A stretch of DNA of 48,605 nt from a virus, in the IMG/VR virus record IMGVR_UViG_3300017963_000357, positions 1 to 48,605 of that record; one strand, 5' to 3'. The position numbers and the translations under genes are program-made. The notes beneath the pieces are model-generated. The model was not told the DNA's origin, ran no database searches, and saw nothing but the letters and a program-made list of their open reading frames with translations. This document shows, piece after piece, positions 1 to 10,000 of this stretch; position 1 is the stretch's first letter, and each line of letters opens with the position of its first letter.

Positions 1-1958
1 GCATTATTCGCCTGGTAGTTCTGAGTGAAGTTGAGTGTGACACCATCGAATGTCTCAGCATTGAGGGCATCCAGCGAGGCTTGGAAGTTTAGCGTTTTCC
101 ACGTGTTTCCACGACGAATTATCCAATATGTCATCGACTTCACAACACAATCAATACGGTTGTACGCGTAGTAGTCCACGTCTAACACATGCTTTCCATA
201 CTTCCTCACATTGTAACGCATGTTACAGTTGTAGGTCTCATCCTGAGCACCATGCTGTCTCCACGTCCCGTTGATAACAGTCACCAAGTCCTCGGTCTCG
301 GTGAAGCCCAATTCTACACTCAGTGTATCAACATTACTTTCGGTGAAAGTATGTACACTATCAGGTTGGGCAGGTAGATACTTTAGGATGAACTCACCGT
401 TCCGTAAGTAGATCGCACACCGGGCTTGGAAAGCCAGTTCTTGCAATGCTTGGAATATGTTCTTTTTCCCAGGGAACACGAAGTGCATGGGGTAGTTTGA
501 AACCAACGCACTAACCTCACTGAATGACGTCGGGTCAATTGCGAAGTCAGTGTACCGATTGATGAGGTACTTCATGATCTCGACAGTATTGGGACCAATG
601 CTGGATTGGAAGGTCACATAGATGGTGTCTTCCCACGGCTGGGGCTCTTGCTTCGAGAGTGCATCGTTGATTTCGACAATGGTGGCGCGTACGGTTCCGA
701 AGCTTTGATGGGTGACTTCGTACATGTCTTCCGGAACGTCTAGCAGCAATCGCTCACCTCCATTGACCGTGGTGAAGGCAGCAACCTTCAAAACTGATCC
801 CGGTGTAATGCTGGCGACGTAACGGATAGGTTCGGCTGTGTAGATTGTCACCGCCGCTCCAGCTTGGGCGAAGAACGCACCAGCTTGATCGCCATTGATG
901 TTTCCTGTGTAGACAAGGAAGGCTGACCCGTCCGCCTGGGTCACGCCATATGTCTCAGCCGACGGGTACTGCTTGGGTCCATCTGGGAAGAAGTTCTCCT
1001 CTTCCGGATGTACCTGGCTGCTGATTGTGAAGGTATCCGTTCCATTGAAGCTACCCGTAAGCAAGGCGCCATTGATGTTCAATGTCATCTCACCCTCTGG
1101 AAACTTCTCCCCGCCAACTATTCGGACGGCACTCTTCTCGGTGGCTTGTTGGTCAGCGTAGACCGCTGCTAACTCGTCCCTTTGTTGCAGGAACTGTATT
1201 TGCTGCTGGATGAACTGCTGCTGTTTCTGTTGTGCCTGCTGTGCAGCCTGCTCGGCGCCAATGAACGCAAGGTAGCCCGCTGCGAACGCCCAGAACAACT
1301 GTAAGTCGATCAGGTAGTTTCGAATCGCAAGGATCGCTTGGATACGGTGAGGGATTGTGAAGTCAGCCATTCCAAATGATTCACCCAACGAACCGTGGTG
1401 CTTTGCGTCAAGCTGCAACGCCTTCGTGTGAACTGTTGTCCCAAAGCACTCAGGCCATGGCTTACCGATCAGGTCATCGAGTTCTTCGCTTCCGAAGTCA
1501 CCTTCTTCAATCGAGAATCCAACCTCACGGTCTTCCAGCTGGGACACCGCACTGAATGAGACGCTGTTGTCGGTTGCGCGCCAAGCAATTGGTGAGTTGA
1601 TCTTCCCACGGAAGATGGCGAACTTGTCTTCCCATGGCAACTGCGCAAACCACTGGTACACGACGATGTCACGTGTGTGAATGTCGTTATTGTCAATGAT
1701 GTCTTTGATGGCTCCATCTTCGTCGTCGAGCACCACTGTCATTCCATCGTTTGTCTCATTGAGGGACACAGCGAGGATTGAATCCAGTTCGCCGATCTCA
1801 AGGATGGATGCCTTGACACCTGGCTGGCCTTCGATCTCACGGTCAGCATATAGTTTGAAGATGCCACCCTCTGTCCATTGGATACCAACCACAAGGATGG
1901 GCTCAACCCCTCGCTTCTGTGCAAGTTTGGCCAGAGCACTTGATGAAATCGATCTCAT
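1..1958 (-). CDS. Tail-tip / baseplate hub-like protein, C-terminus beyond the window
   Basis: I read this frame without a stop from the ATG at 1958 to the left edge, giving 652 codons and no end. The start overlaps the upstream gene's stop by one base (TAATG). The product starts MRSISSSALAKLAQKRG. It has a glutamine-rich probably coiled segment around residues 240-270, then beta-rich sequence with WRQHGAQDETYN late in the visible part. The position at the end of the tail module, after the tape measure and distal-tail-like genes, suggests a tail-tip or hub protein contacting the host. I recognise no enzymatic motif. The hub assignment rests on gene order. Confidence 0.8.
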   Translation of the reverse strand, partial: MRSISSSALAKLAQKRGVEPILVVGIQWTEGGIFKLYADREIEGQPGVKASILEIGELDSILAVSLNETNDGMTVVLDDEDGAIKDIIDNNDIHTRDIVVYQWFAQLPWEDKFAIFRGKINSPIAWRATDNSVSFSAVSQLEDREVGFSIEEGDFGSEELDDLIGKPWPECFGTTVHTKALQLDAKHHGSLGESFGMADFTIPHRIQAILAIRNYLIDLQLFWAFAAGYLAFIGAEQAAQQAQQKQQQFIQQQIQFLQQRDELAAVYADQQATEKSAVRIVGGEKFPEGEMTLNINGALLTGSFNGTDTFTISSQVHPEEENFFPDGPKQYPSAETYGVTQADGSAFLVYTGNINGDQAGAFFAQAGAAVTIYTAEPIRYVASITPGSVLKVAAFTTVNGGERLLLDVPEDMYEVTHQSFGTVRATIVEINDALSKQEPQPWEDTIYVTFQSSIGPNTVEIMKYLINRYTDFAIDPTSFSEVSALVSNYPMHFVFPGKKNIFQALQELAFQARCAIYLRNGEFILKYLPAQPDSVHTFTESNVDTLSVELGFTETEDLVTVINGTWRQHGAQDETYNCNMRYNVRKYGKHVLDVDYYAYNRIDCVVKSMTYWIIRRGNTWKTLNFQASLDALNAETFDGVTLNFTQNYQANN

Positions 1959-3514
1959 TATGATGTCTCCCCACAACAAACCGTGTCTACGTTGTTGTCG
2001 TCGATGTACTGCTGCGAGCCAGCGGTGAAGCTACCAACTTGATCCCCACCACACCATCGCGGATTCTCAATACACAGGTCTTTGAAACAGGACTCTGTTG
2101 TGTACCACGCTCGATCTGATCGGACGCCCCACTTCTGCATCAGGTACCGTTCGACTGCTCCGATCTGAGCGTCGCTCAGTGTATAGTCGTACACGATGAA
2201 CTGACCAAAGTGACCCCGTAGTGTACCGGTCGGGATAGGCGCGGTCACGCGTGTGAAGTATTTCTCATCCCCAGGCGTCAGTCCAATGTTCCGTAGGACT
2301 TCAGGCTGGTTCCATCGGAAGATTCCACTTGCCGGTGGGTTGTTCGGGATCGTCCGTCCAGTCTGCTCGAACCCATTCAACCTCCAACGCATGTTGGTAT
2401 CAGTGTTTCGCTGGAGCGTGTGGACATATGGTCGACCTCGAACCAAGATGGACGGGGCAGTGTCTTTGTTGCTACCCGCACCAAGGACCGGATGGAACAG
2501 GTCTGGAAGCACATCAGGTGATGTTGACCACGTTGCAGGATGGAACATACTCGCCCCAGCACCAACATCAAATGACTCTTTGACTTCACCGCTCTGATGG
2601 ATGTTCCACAGGTTCCAAAGGTTGCCGTCTGTCAACCACTGATAGATGCTTCCAGGCGGACCACCGATGCTGTGTGAGTGTACGAAGAACACTGTGCCAC
2701 GTCGGTTCGGGAAGAATGACACATTAGAGGAGGATCGCATTGACATGGCACCATTCCAGGTGTCACCAGCTGTCGCACCAAACCAGAGGCTGGCTGGACC
2801 ACAGAATTGATTGCGGAAGTATTGAGGCGCCAAGTCCAGTGTCGGATCGATGTTGTTCATGAAGTCGGATGTCGGACGCGGGATGAGCGTGACACTCGAA
2901 GTCCCGTCATTCGGAATCGACACAAGGCGGTCACCGTTCGAAAGCCCTGCCAGAGCTGACGCATCCCAGTTGTGAAGCGGGTTCGCGATCGGGACACCCA
3001 TATCGTTGAACTGGGTTTGGGCAACCGAGACCTCGGACGTGGCATCCAACTCGATTGTCCTTGGTTGGTTGGCTTGATCCAGACTGTAGCATTCGCCAGC
3101 TGTGATTGCATTTTTAGCTGTCACTGGAACACCTTCGAATTCAAGTGTCAGTTCCCAGTGCTCACCATCCAGGTCTTGTCGCCCGGGTGCTGCGCGCTTG
3201 ACGGAAGTGATTTCGAGAGGGTTGTTCATGATGAAGCCAGCGTACTTCCGCCCATCATGATCCTCGACGAGTATCTTGGAAGCATGATACGCGTAGGCGA
3301 ACTCCCGCACCTCAATGGCTTTGTTTCGTGTGAGCACGAAGGACCAAGCCATCTTCCGACGACCCGCCCGCTTGATGTACGTTCGAACCGTACCGTCAAT
3401 GGCTCGCTTGATGTTCTGGCTTTGAACCACACCCTCGCTGTTCCCGAACCCAGGGTTGGGCAGGACTGACGTTGTCTGGATACCAGGGTATGGGGCTTGA
3501 AGTGTGAATGACAT
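1958..3514 (-). CDS. Tail protein: distal-tail-like N-terminal domain plus LamG-like domain
   Basis: A 518-residue virion protein. Residues about 8-155 match the C-terminal domain of the upstream gene product in layout: a PxPGFGNxEGV opening, a RRKMAWSF strand, a VEDHDGRKYAGFI strand and an ELTLEFE close. The central and C-terminal part resembles concanavalin/LamG-type lectin folds; the stretch GQFIVYDYTLSDAQI is typical of a LamG C-terminal motif. It overlaps the neighbouring genes by one base on both sides, so translation is probably coupled. Likely role is a distal tail or tail-tip carbohydrate-binding component. The fold is inferred from motifs. Confidence 0.8.
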   Translation of the reverse strand: MSFTLQAPYPGIQTTSVLPNPGFGNSEGVVQSQNIKRAIDGTVRTYIKRAGRRKMAWSFVLTRNKAIEVREFAYAYHASKILVEDHDGRKYAGFIMNNPLEITSVKRAAPGRQDLDGEHWELTLEFEGVPVTAKNAITAGECYSLDQANQPRTIELDATSEVSVAQTQFNDMGVPIANPLHNWDASALAGLSNGDRLVSIPNDGTSSVTLIPRPTSDFMNNIDPTLDLAPQYFRNQFCGPASLWFGATAGDTWNGAMSMRSSSNVSFFPNRRGTVFFVHSHSIGGPPGSIYQWLTDGNLWNLWNIHQSGEVKESFDVGAGASMFHPATWSTSPDVLPDLFHPVLGAGSNKDTAPSILVRGRPYVHTLQRNTDTNMRWRLNGFEQTGRTIPNNPPASGIFRWNQPEVLRNIGLTPGDEKYFTRVTAPIPTGTLRGHFGQFIVYDYTLSDAQIGAVERYLMQKWGVRSDRAWYTTESCFKDLCIENPRWCGGDQVGSFTAGSQQYIDDNNVDTVCCGETS

Positions 3515-5319
3515 TAAACTGGGTCCTTCTCCAGCTCTAACTCAAGGGTGGCTGACCACTTGCCGCGACCGTCATGAATTATCGCCTCATCTGGGTTAAG
3601 AATCGTCCCTCGCCACGTACGACCTTCATGGTCTTGCACTCCGACTTCCAAGCCCAAGTGATCCTCCATGAACCGCAGCAACTTCCTCGCAGCTGGCTCA
3701 TCCAGGGCTGAGAATTGTGCGGTCATCTTGTAGAACTGCGGCCAGATCGGATCGCGGTAGATGAGCAGTGTCCCGCCACGCGTCTCCCGATTGACCCTTG
3801 TCGTTTGCACACCCTCACGGTTTCCGAAGTCAGGCGATCGCAGGACAACAGAGTCCAGCGGCGACCCGCCGCCCAAGGCGCCATACGCCGGGATGACCAA
3901 CTTGAACCTTGTCGTTGTCGGATCAAATGATTGGGCAGGTAGTGATCCATCAGGTGGGGTCGGTGCGTTAACATCAGTGTTGGCACCAACGAATGGGCTG
4001 TAGTCGCACTCGGTTGTTGGTTTGATGAGGGTGTAGGTAACAGCTTGCGAAACACCAATTGTTGACGTCGCCGGGTTACCACGAACAATGTTCACGAATG
4101 CCAACTGACCGTCGGTTGTCCCGATGTCCGGATTGTCTTCGAACAGCCCATCAGAAAGAGCAGGCTTTGAGTTGGTGACCGTCGCCGCATGCCCGAAGGT
4201 GATCTGGCTTTCTGCCTCTTGCGTTGTTGCAATGACCGCCGCTTGCGTCAGGGACAAGGTACTTGTGGCGCCATGCGATGTCGCTGTCGACTTGACAAGT
4301 GTGACCTTGGCTTCTTGGCTGAAGCTGATTTGGCTCTCGGTCGGTCGCGTCATGTTCGTACGCGTGACCGTTGCCTCTTGCGTGATGTCAAAGACAGTTG
4401 TGTCAACCAGACCCAACTCAGGATTCCACACGCTCTCTTCACCGACCAGCAATGACTCAGCACTCACCCGCCACGGTACAATGGCGGACATCTCCTGACT
4501 CAGGTCCATCGTCGACACAGCTTGCACCCAGCGGATGTTCGCTTTAGCTTCCTGCCCCATGCTCAGGGTACTGAACGCTTGACGTGTCGTTGGGATCGAA
4601 CTTGCAGCTTGTGTTAACCCGATCGAACTCTCAGCCGAGACATCAACCGAGCCCTTCAAAGCTGTCTGTGTCAAGGTCAATGTCGAGCGAGCGATCTTCA
4701 CGTATTCGAACGTTGCTGATTGTCCGAACGAGATGCTGGTGGTAACATTACGCTTCTTGACGCTATTGTCTGCATCGTCTGCGAAGACAATGATACTCTG
4801 GGCGTCATAGCGAAGCTTACCACTCTTCGTCGCGGCTTGCGTCAGAGCCATGGAGCTTTCAGCCGCAGCCACGTGTGTGTCTGGGATGCGGATGTCTTGG
4901 ATCAGAGACAACGTATTCTCAGCGAACAACTTCTTGATGTTGTTCGTCGAGGCTTGTGTCATCGCTAGTGTATTCTCAGCGGTCAACGCTTTGACGGGTT
5001 GCGTGTAGGTTGCAGCTTGAGTAAAACTGACATCCGACTCAGCAAAGTATCTCAACTTACCAGACAGCCCAACGGCTTGTGTAAATGAAAGAGAACTCCC
5101 ACCTTTCTCAGGAGACTGTTTAGTTGCTTCTTGAGATAGGGACAAGGAACTCTCGGCAAAGTATTCATTGACAGCCGTCAAGACTTCAACATACTGCTGA
5201 GTTACATGTATATTGGCCCCAGCCTCACTCAGTATTTCAACATACTGTTGAGTCGTACTGATTGCTCCATCACCGGCAGCTAGTATTTCTACATACTGTT
5301 GAGTAGCGCGAATAGCCAT
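3514..5319 (-). CDS. Repeat-rich tail protein ending in a distal-tail-like domain
   Basis: A 601-residue protein in three parts. First, three copies of TQQYVEIL/VEVL at residues 6-13, 23-30 and 40-47, an exact 17-residue period. Second, roughly twenty degenerate repeats of the type AxSxxSxTQxA through about residue 370. Third, a C-terminal domain (about 485-601) sharing its pattern with the N-terminus of the downstream tail protein (FGNREGV, VQDHEGRTWRGTI, ATLELELE). The repeats look like beta-hairpin or fibrous modules. It overlaps both neighbours by one base. Probably a structural tail-tip spacer or fibre attachment protein. Confidence 0.8.
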   Translation of the reverse strand: MAIRATQQYVEILAAGDGAISTTQQYVEILSEAGANIHVTQQYVEVLTAVNEYFAESSLSLSQEATKQSPEKGGSSLSFTQAVGLSGKLRYFAESDVSFTQAATYTQPVKALTAENTLAMTQASTNNIKKLFAENTLSLIQDIRIPDTHVAAAESSMALTQAATKSGKLRYDAQSIIVFADDADNSVKKRNVTTSISFGQSATFEYVKIARSTLTLTQTALKGSVDVSAESSIGLTQAASSIPTTRQAFSTLSMGQEAKANIRWVQAVSTMDLSQEMSAIVPWRVSAESLLVGEESVWNPELGLVDTTVFDITQEATVTRTNMTRPTESQISFSQEAKVTLVKSTATSHGATSTLSLTQAAVIATTQEAESQITFGHAATVTNSKPALSDGLFEDNPDIGTTDGQLAFVNIVRGNPATSTIGVSQAVTYTLIKPTTECDYSPFVGANTDVNAPTPPDGSLPAQSFDPTTTRFKLVIPAYGALGGGSPLDSVVLRSPDFGNREGVQTTRVNRETRGGTLLIYRDPIWPQFYKMTAQFSALDEPAARKLLRFMEDHLGLEVGVQDHEGRTWRGTILNPDEAIIHDGRGKWSATLELELEKDPV

Positions 5320-6350
5320 TAGCCAGTCTCATAACCAAATTGAGCCGCATTGATCCCAGATTCCGTCCACGCTACTCCCGTGTCTGGGTCAAGTTCAACG
5401 ACCCGCCAGAGAACCTTATATGACGTTGTCCCAATGGACTGAGCTGTGTCTGAACTTTCTGTTGTCCCTGTCTTTGCAAGCGTTGCTAGTGTGAATGCCG
5501 TCGCGTCAGTTTGTCTGCACACCGTATTGATTTGAACAGCCTTTATGTCGCCAAGACTCGTCGGCATCGACTGGTAGTTAAATAGGTCTTTGTTTGTCGA
5601 CGTCGAGTCGGTATTGTAGGTGGTGTTTTGATCATTAGGAATCTCATCCACATTCTGATAGTTTGACCCGGCGCTTGGAGTCCAATCCGAGCTATCCCCG
5701 GCTGCATTCGGCATGATGACATCCACGCGGACGTTACCTAACCAAGTGTTGTTCTGGGACCCTGAGTCATTCGCTACATACCAGTCATCAAATTGAAAGT
5801 CATCACTAGCTGTTGAACTTCCAAGTAGTTTTACATACTCGTAACCGGGTGTCCCACTCTCTTGCGTATCTTGACTTGTTAGACTAAGAACATTCGTGGT
5901 GCCACCCACACGGACATCAATAGTTCCAGCGCTGTTGCTACAGACTGCTTTGAACTCTAAGAAATACCATATGTTAGGTGAGAGACCCGCAGTCGTTGAG
6001 GTTCCAAGAAGAGTAGTGTCACGGTAGCAAGCAATCTCCCCACCGGCTGTGAGGCGGAAGTTAATGCTGCGTGTGACGCCAGTTTCATACAAGGTTAGGA
6101 ACTCTTCAGTGCTCGAAACAGCATCGTAGTAGAATGCAAACCCAATGAACATTGTTACATTGGTTCCTAGGCTTCTTGTGCGTAGAAACCCCGTGGGGTC
6201 CATGATTAAACTCTTCCCCGAACCAAGTCGAGGGGCCTCCAATGTGCTTAATGCCATTACTGAGTCGCCGTACTTAGCAACTGTCCCGATAGGAGCAACA
6301 CCGTTGGTTGTTCCGAAGGAATCGAAACCTTCAATCCATAATACAGCCAT
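5319..6350 (-). CDS. Virion protein with LamG/jelly-roll-like fold
   Basis: A 343-residue protein opening MAVLWIEGFDSFGTTNG. Phage tail proteins with this type of start usually carry a concanavalin-like beta-sandwich (WYFLEFKA, IDVRVGG and FQFDDWYVAND are typical strands). It ends DTGVAWTESGINAAQFGYETG, a closing motif common in such proteins. Its stop overlaps the next start by one base. It probably binds carbohydrate on the tail or the host surface; this is family-level inference. Confidence 0.8.
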   Translation of the reverse strand: MAVLWIEGFDSFGTTNGVAPIGTVAKYGDSVMALSTLEAPRLGSGKSLIMDPTGFLRTRSLGTNVTMFIGFAFYYDAVSSTEEFLTLYETGVTRSINFRLTAGGEIACYRDTTLLGTSTTAGLSPNIWYFLEFKAVCSNSAGTIDVRVGGTTNVLSLTSQDTQESGTPGYEYVKLLGSSTASDDFQFDDWYVANDSGSQNNTWLGNVRVDVIMPNAAGDSSDWTPSAGSNYQNVDEIPNDQNTTYNTDSTSTNKDLFNYQSMPTSLGDIKAVQINTVCRQTDATAFTLATLAKTGTTESSDTAQSIGTTSYKVLWRVVELDPDTGVAWTESGINAAQFGYETG

Positions 6351-6375
6351 TGAATTACTCCTGTTAGTAAAATGC

Positions 6376-6401
6376 TAGGGCCTACTTCCTTGCAAGCCCT
6401 A
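6376..6401 (-). terminator. Possible hairpin between tail genes
   Basis: TAGGGC (6376-6381) is repeated inverted as GCCCTA (6396-6401). It lies in the gap downstream of the leftward gene that ends at 6432 and before the start at 6350. The stem is only 6 bp and the following T-run (CATTTTAC) is weak, so this could be an attenuator or nothing. Confidence 0.3.
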
Positions 6402-6431
6402 ACCGGCGAGGGAGACTACGCCATCTCCAGT

Positions 6432-7058
6432 TTACGCACTCACTGTATAGGTGACCTTCAGTTGGTCACTCGCAGCCACAACCACGTCACCACTTGTGAA
6501 CAGAGCAGTTGCCCACAATGTACCACCAGATGCGTGATCACCCTTTGTCTGGGCACCGGCGATACCACCGACGCAGAAGATACCTTTGACAGTACCCGAT
6601 CCAGTGATGTCGTAAATCGCAACAGTGGAGTTGCTGATCGACTGGGCCGACGCTGCATCGGGTCCCCACTCAGGTCGCGTTGTTGTGCTGGACGCATTGT
6701 TCGCATCCGTGTAGGATGTAAACTCATCCCAGCCGTTTCCAGCCTGGTTAATGTCATCGTACGTGTCTCCGTCAGCCAGAGCCGAGTAGGACGCGTTGTC
6801 GATGAGACCGAGATACCAAGATGTGATCTGGGTATCGGCATTGAAAGCGACGTCAAGCAGGTTGTTCTTGCCTTCGTTTGTGATTCCGTTCGCGATGTTC
6901 CATTCGTTGATCCGCTTCCCACCGCGCCACTGCGACACGTTGAACATACCACGGATTTCATACAGGCCACTTCTCATGTCCTGGGACGCCGCAGGGTTCG
7001 CGGCGCGGATGATGCTCACAGCCGCACTTTGCGTTGCGTCAATCTTAGATGCTGACAT
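6432..7058 (-). CDS. Phage tail/structural protein, 208 aa
   Basis: Begins MSASKIDATQSAAVSIIRAA. The centre contains GLYEIRGMFNVSQWRGGKR and NGITNEGKNNLLDVAF, a pattern I associate with short phage virion proteins downstream of tape measures. The C-terminal half is rich in Ser, Thr and small residues and probably beta-structured. It lies 12 bp downstream of the tape measure stop. I cannot assign a defined role. Confidence 0.75.
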   Translation of the reverse strand: MSASKIDATQSAAVSIIRAANPAASQDMRSGLYEIRGMFNVSQWRGGKRINEWNIANGITNEGKNNLLDVAFNADTQITSWYLGLIDNASYSALADGDTYDDINQAGNGWDEFTSYTDANNASSTTTRPEWGPDAASAQSISNSTVAIYDITGSGTVKGIFCVGGIAGAQTKGDHASGGTLWATALFTSGDVVVAASDQLKVTYTVSA

Positions 7059-7070
7059 CTGATTCTCCTC

Positions 7071-10000
7071 CTAAAGAGAAAGGGTGTTGCGCCGCATTTC
7101 TCGTTTGAGAGCGCGACCGAGTTGTCTACCAGCCCTGTCATCAACACGCGATGTTGATGTGTTGACTGTTACGTTGATGTCTCCGAAGTTAGAGACGGGA
7201 CCGCCCTCTTGACGGTATATTGGTTGCACGCCAGCATTCATTGCTTGCAGCTGCGTGTAGAACTTCCGTGATGCTCGGGGATTCATTACGACTTCCCCTG
7301 GAGTTAACATGGCGGGAACCGTATCGGTCCCCTTTGGAACAAAGCCACCACCCGCAAGATAGCGAGCCCTGACATTGCGTCCAATCTGAGCGTTCCCAAC
7401 TTGCGATGTTGGCACGGTGGGGAATTGAATGTTCCCAGCCGCTTGCCCGACCGAGGTGACAAGGTTTAACATACCCTGCAACTGCTGATTTGTGTTCGCA
7501 GTCGTTTGTTCGACGGTACCCATTGTCGAGTTCAATTGGGTTGTCGCTTGTGTTGTGTTACCAGCTTCTGTTGTGGCATTCTTCAGTTCCGTATCGATAC
7601 CCTGCGCACCAGCCGCCCGTTGCTCTGTTGTAGCTGCACCTTGTTGAATTAGTCTTCCTAATTCAGCAGCCGACCTTGCGAACGAGGCTTCTGTGTTTCT
7701 GATCGTGGTATCGAGGACAGTTCTTTGGATGACGGACAGGCTGGCAAATAAGGCTTGGTAATCGTTGTCCAGCTTAATAAGGCTGGCAGACAAGTCCGCA
7801 GCTGTCTTCGTCCCGGCTGTTGCCGTGATGTTGGCAGCTGTTTGTGCAAGCGTATCCAATTCTGTTCGGGCACCAGCAATATCAAACCCCTGCGTTGAAC
7901 CACCCGGTGTCAAGAAGGCAGCGGAACTAATACCTGCGGCGACAGGGACGGTTACCACTTTGGCAGCTTGCTCCCAGAAGGTAGCCCCCTCCTTCATGAT
8001 CTCATTGATTTCCCTCGTGGTGTTGTGCAAGTCTTCTGTTGCCGACTTCTGAGCTTCGATGTTCTCTGCCACTTTGATTTGGCGAGCCTTCTCTTCGTTG
8101 ACAAACGAAACCAAGGCGTCGACTGTGCCAGTCCCACCTAACCCAAACTGAATCTCTTGTAACTTGGATCGATCGATGCCTTCACTCAGCCCTCGGTTAA
8201 CAGCCTTCGTGACCGCGTCTGCGATCCCGAGTTCAATGTCGATGTTCAGCTTGTTCAAGGAACGACCACTGAGAACCACGTCAACATCAATACCCGCCGC
8301 ACGCTGTGATTGGAGGGCACTGTTGATGTCTCGATTGAACTCAGCAAAGCTAAAGATGTCGTTTGCTGTTAGCTTGGCATTATCAGGTAGAGCCAGACCA
8401 CGTATGGTACTCAGACCTTGCTGAATCTGCTTTGTTATGTCCGATCGCTGCGTGAAGTTATCGGTGACATTCAATTTGTCTTGGAGATCAAGAACGTTCT
8501 TTACTGCCTTCTGTAAGCTTTGGAGACGACCTTGCTCGGCTTCCTGCTCGGCTGCCAGTTGTGCGGTACGCTGTCTCTGCTTGCGAGCCTGTGTCTCTTC
8601 GGCTGCGATTAAGGCGCGTTGGGACGAGAAGCGAGACTGAGCAATGCGGTTTTGGAGTGCCAGGTTGCCAGTTGTTTGGGCTGCCGCCGATGCCTCGCGC
8701 AAGAACCCGTCCGCTCGCTGCTGGACACGCAGAGCTGCTGATACGTCTTCTTGTGTTCGTGCTGACGCGAGAGCCTCTGACGCGGAGCGGGCGAGGGATA
8801 GCCCACGCTGCTCGGCAGCAGAGGCTTGTGCAATCGCTGAGCGACGCTTGTTGAGAAACTTGAACTCGTCGTCGGCTAAGGCTGCACGGCGATCCGCCGC
8901 ACGGAGGTCTGCGTCAAGAGCAAGCTGTGTTGCATCTTCACGTTCGCTTCCGAGGTTACTAACTAGGTCTTTGTTGGCTTGTACGATTGCGTCGAGTACG
9001 GACTTACTGTCGGACTTGATTTTAGCGTTGGTTTCTTCCCAATTCTTGATACGCTGTTGTAGAATCCCACGCTCGTCGCGTATGTACTCAGAGATACCTG
9101 AGAATCGTTCACGAATACTTTGCCGTTCAATCTCTAACAGTTGCTGACGAACGCTGCGTGCTTGTTGAACACGTGTGGCACTCGCTTGCTCAGCGGACTT
9201 TATTGTTTCTGCAAGTGCCTGCTTTCCACTCTCTTCCGCAGCCGCCTCAATTGCTAAATAGGCAGCAACAATTCCGCCAGCGACAGCAACCACTGTCCCA
9301 GCTGCAATTGTCACGGCACCAAACGACTGTGCGAGGAGGAAGTTCTTAATGGCTACCGCGCCAGCGGCACCACCATAGATACCAAGAACTGTGCCAGCTG
9401 TTATGACAACTGGGATCATCGCTTTAATTACAATTGTTGCGTTGTCGCCAGCGTTTGTGAGTTCAAGGAAACGGCGCGTGGCTGAGAGTATAGCCTGCCC
9501 CATGTCAACCGTCAGTGCGTTGCTGAGTTGGTTTAGTTGCCGCTCGACTCGTTCAGCATCAGTCTCGATTCTGATTTCCAACTTCTCTTGCACAAGGCTC
9601 TGTGAAACGTTGTTGATGCTTTCCAGGTTGCTTGCGAGTTGTCTTCCATCATCGCGCGCCAAGACTAAGGCACCCGCCAACCCACGAACACGCGGGATCA
9701 ACTTCGCCATCTCACTGGCACTTCCGCCAGATGCTTCAGAGATCAACTTTAGGGCGCCCTCAAGACCAAGGGCTTCGATGGCGACTTCACCAGAGGCAAA
9801 GCCAGCTTTGTCCAAGACTTCAACCATCGCATCCGTCGGCTTGATGAACGCGTTAATAACACCACGGAGTTGGGTTGCAGCCTTCGCTGTGTCCACACCA
9901 TTGATCGTCAATGTTGCGAACGCGGCAGACAACTCTTCAACGGACCCACCCGCTTCTTTGAACAGAGGAGCAACGGTGCCGAAGCTGTTAGACAGCTCAT

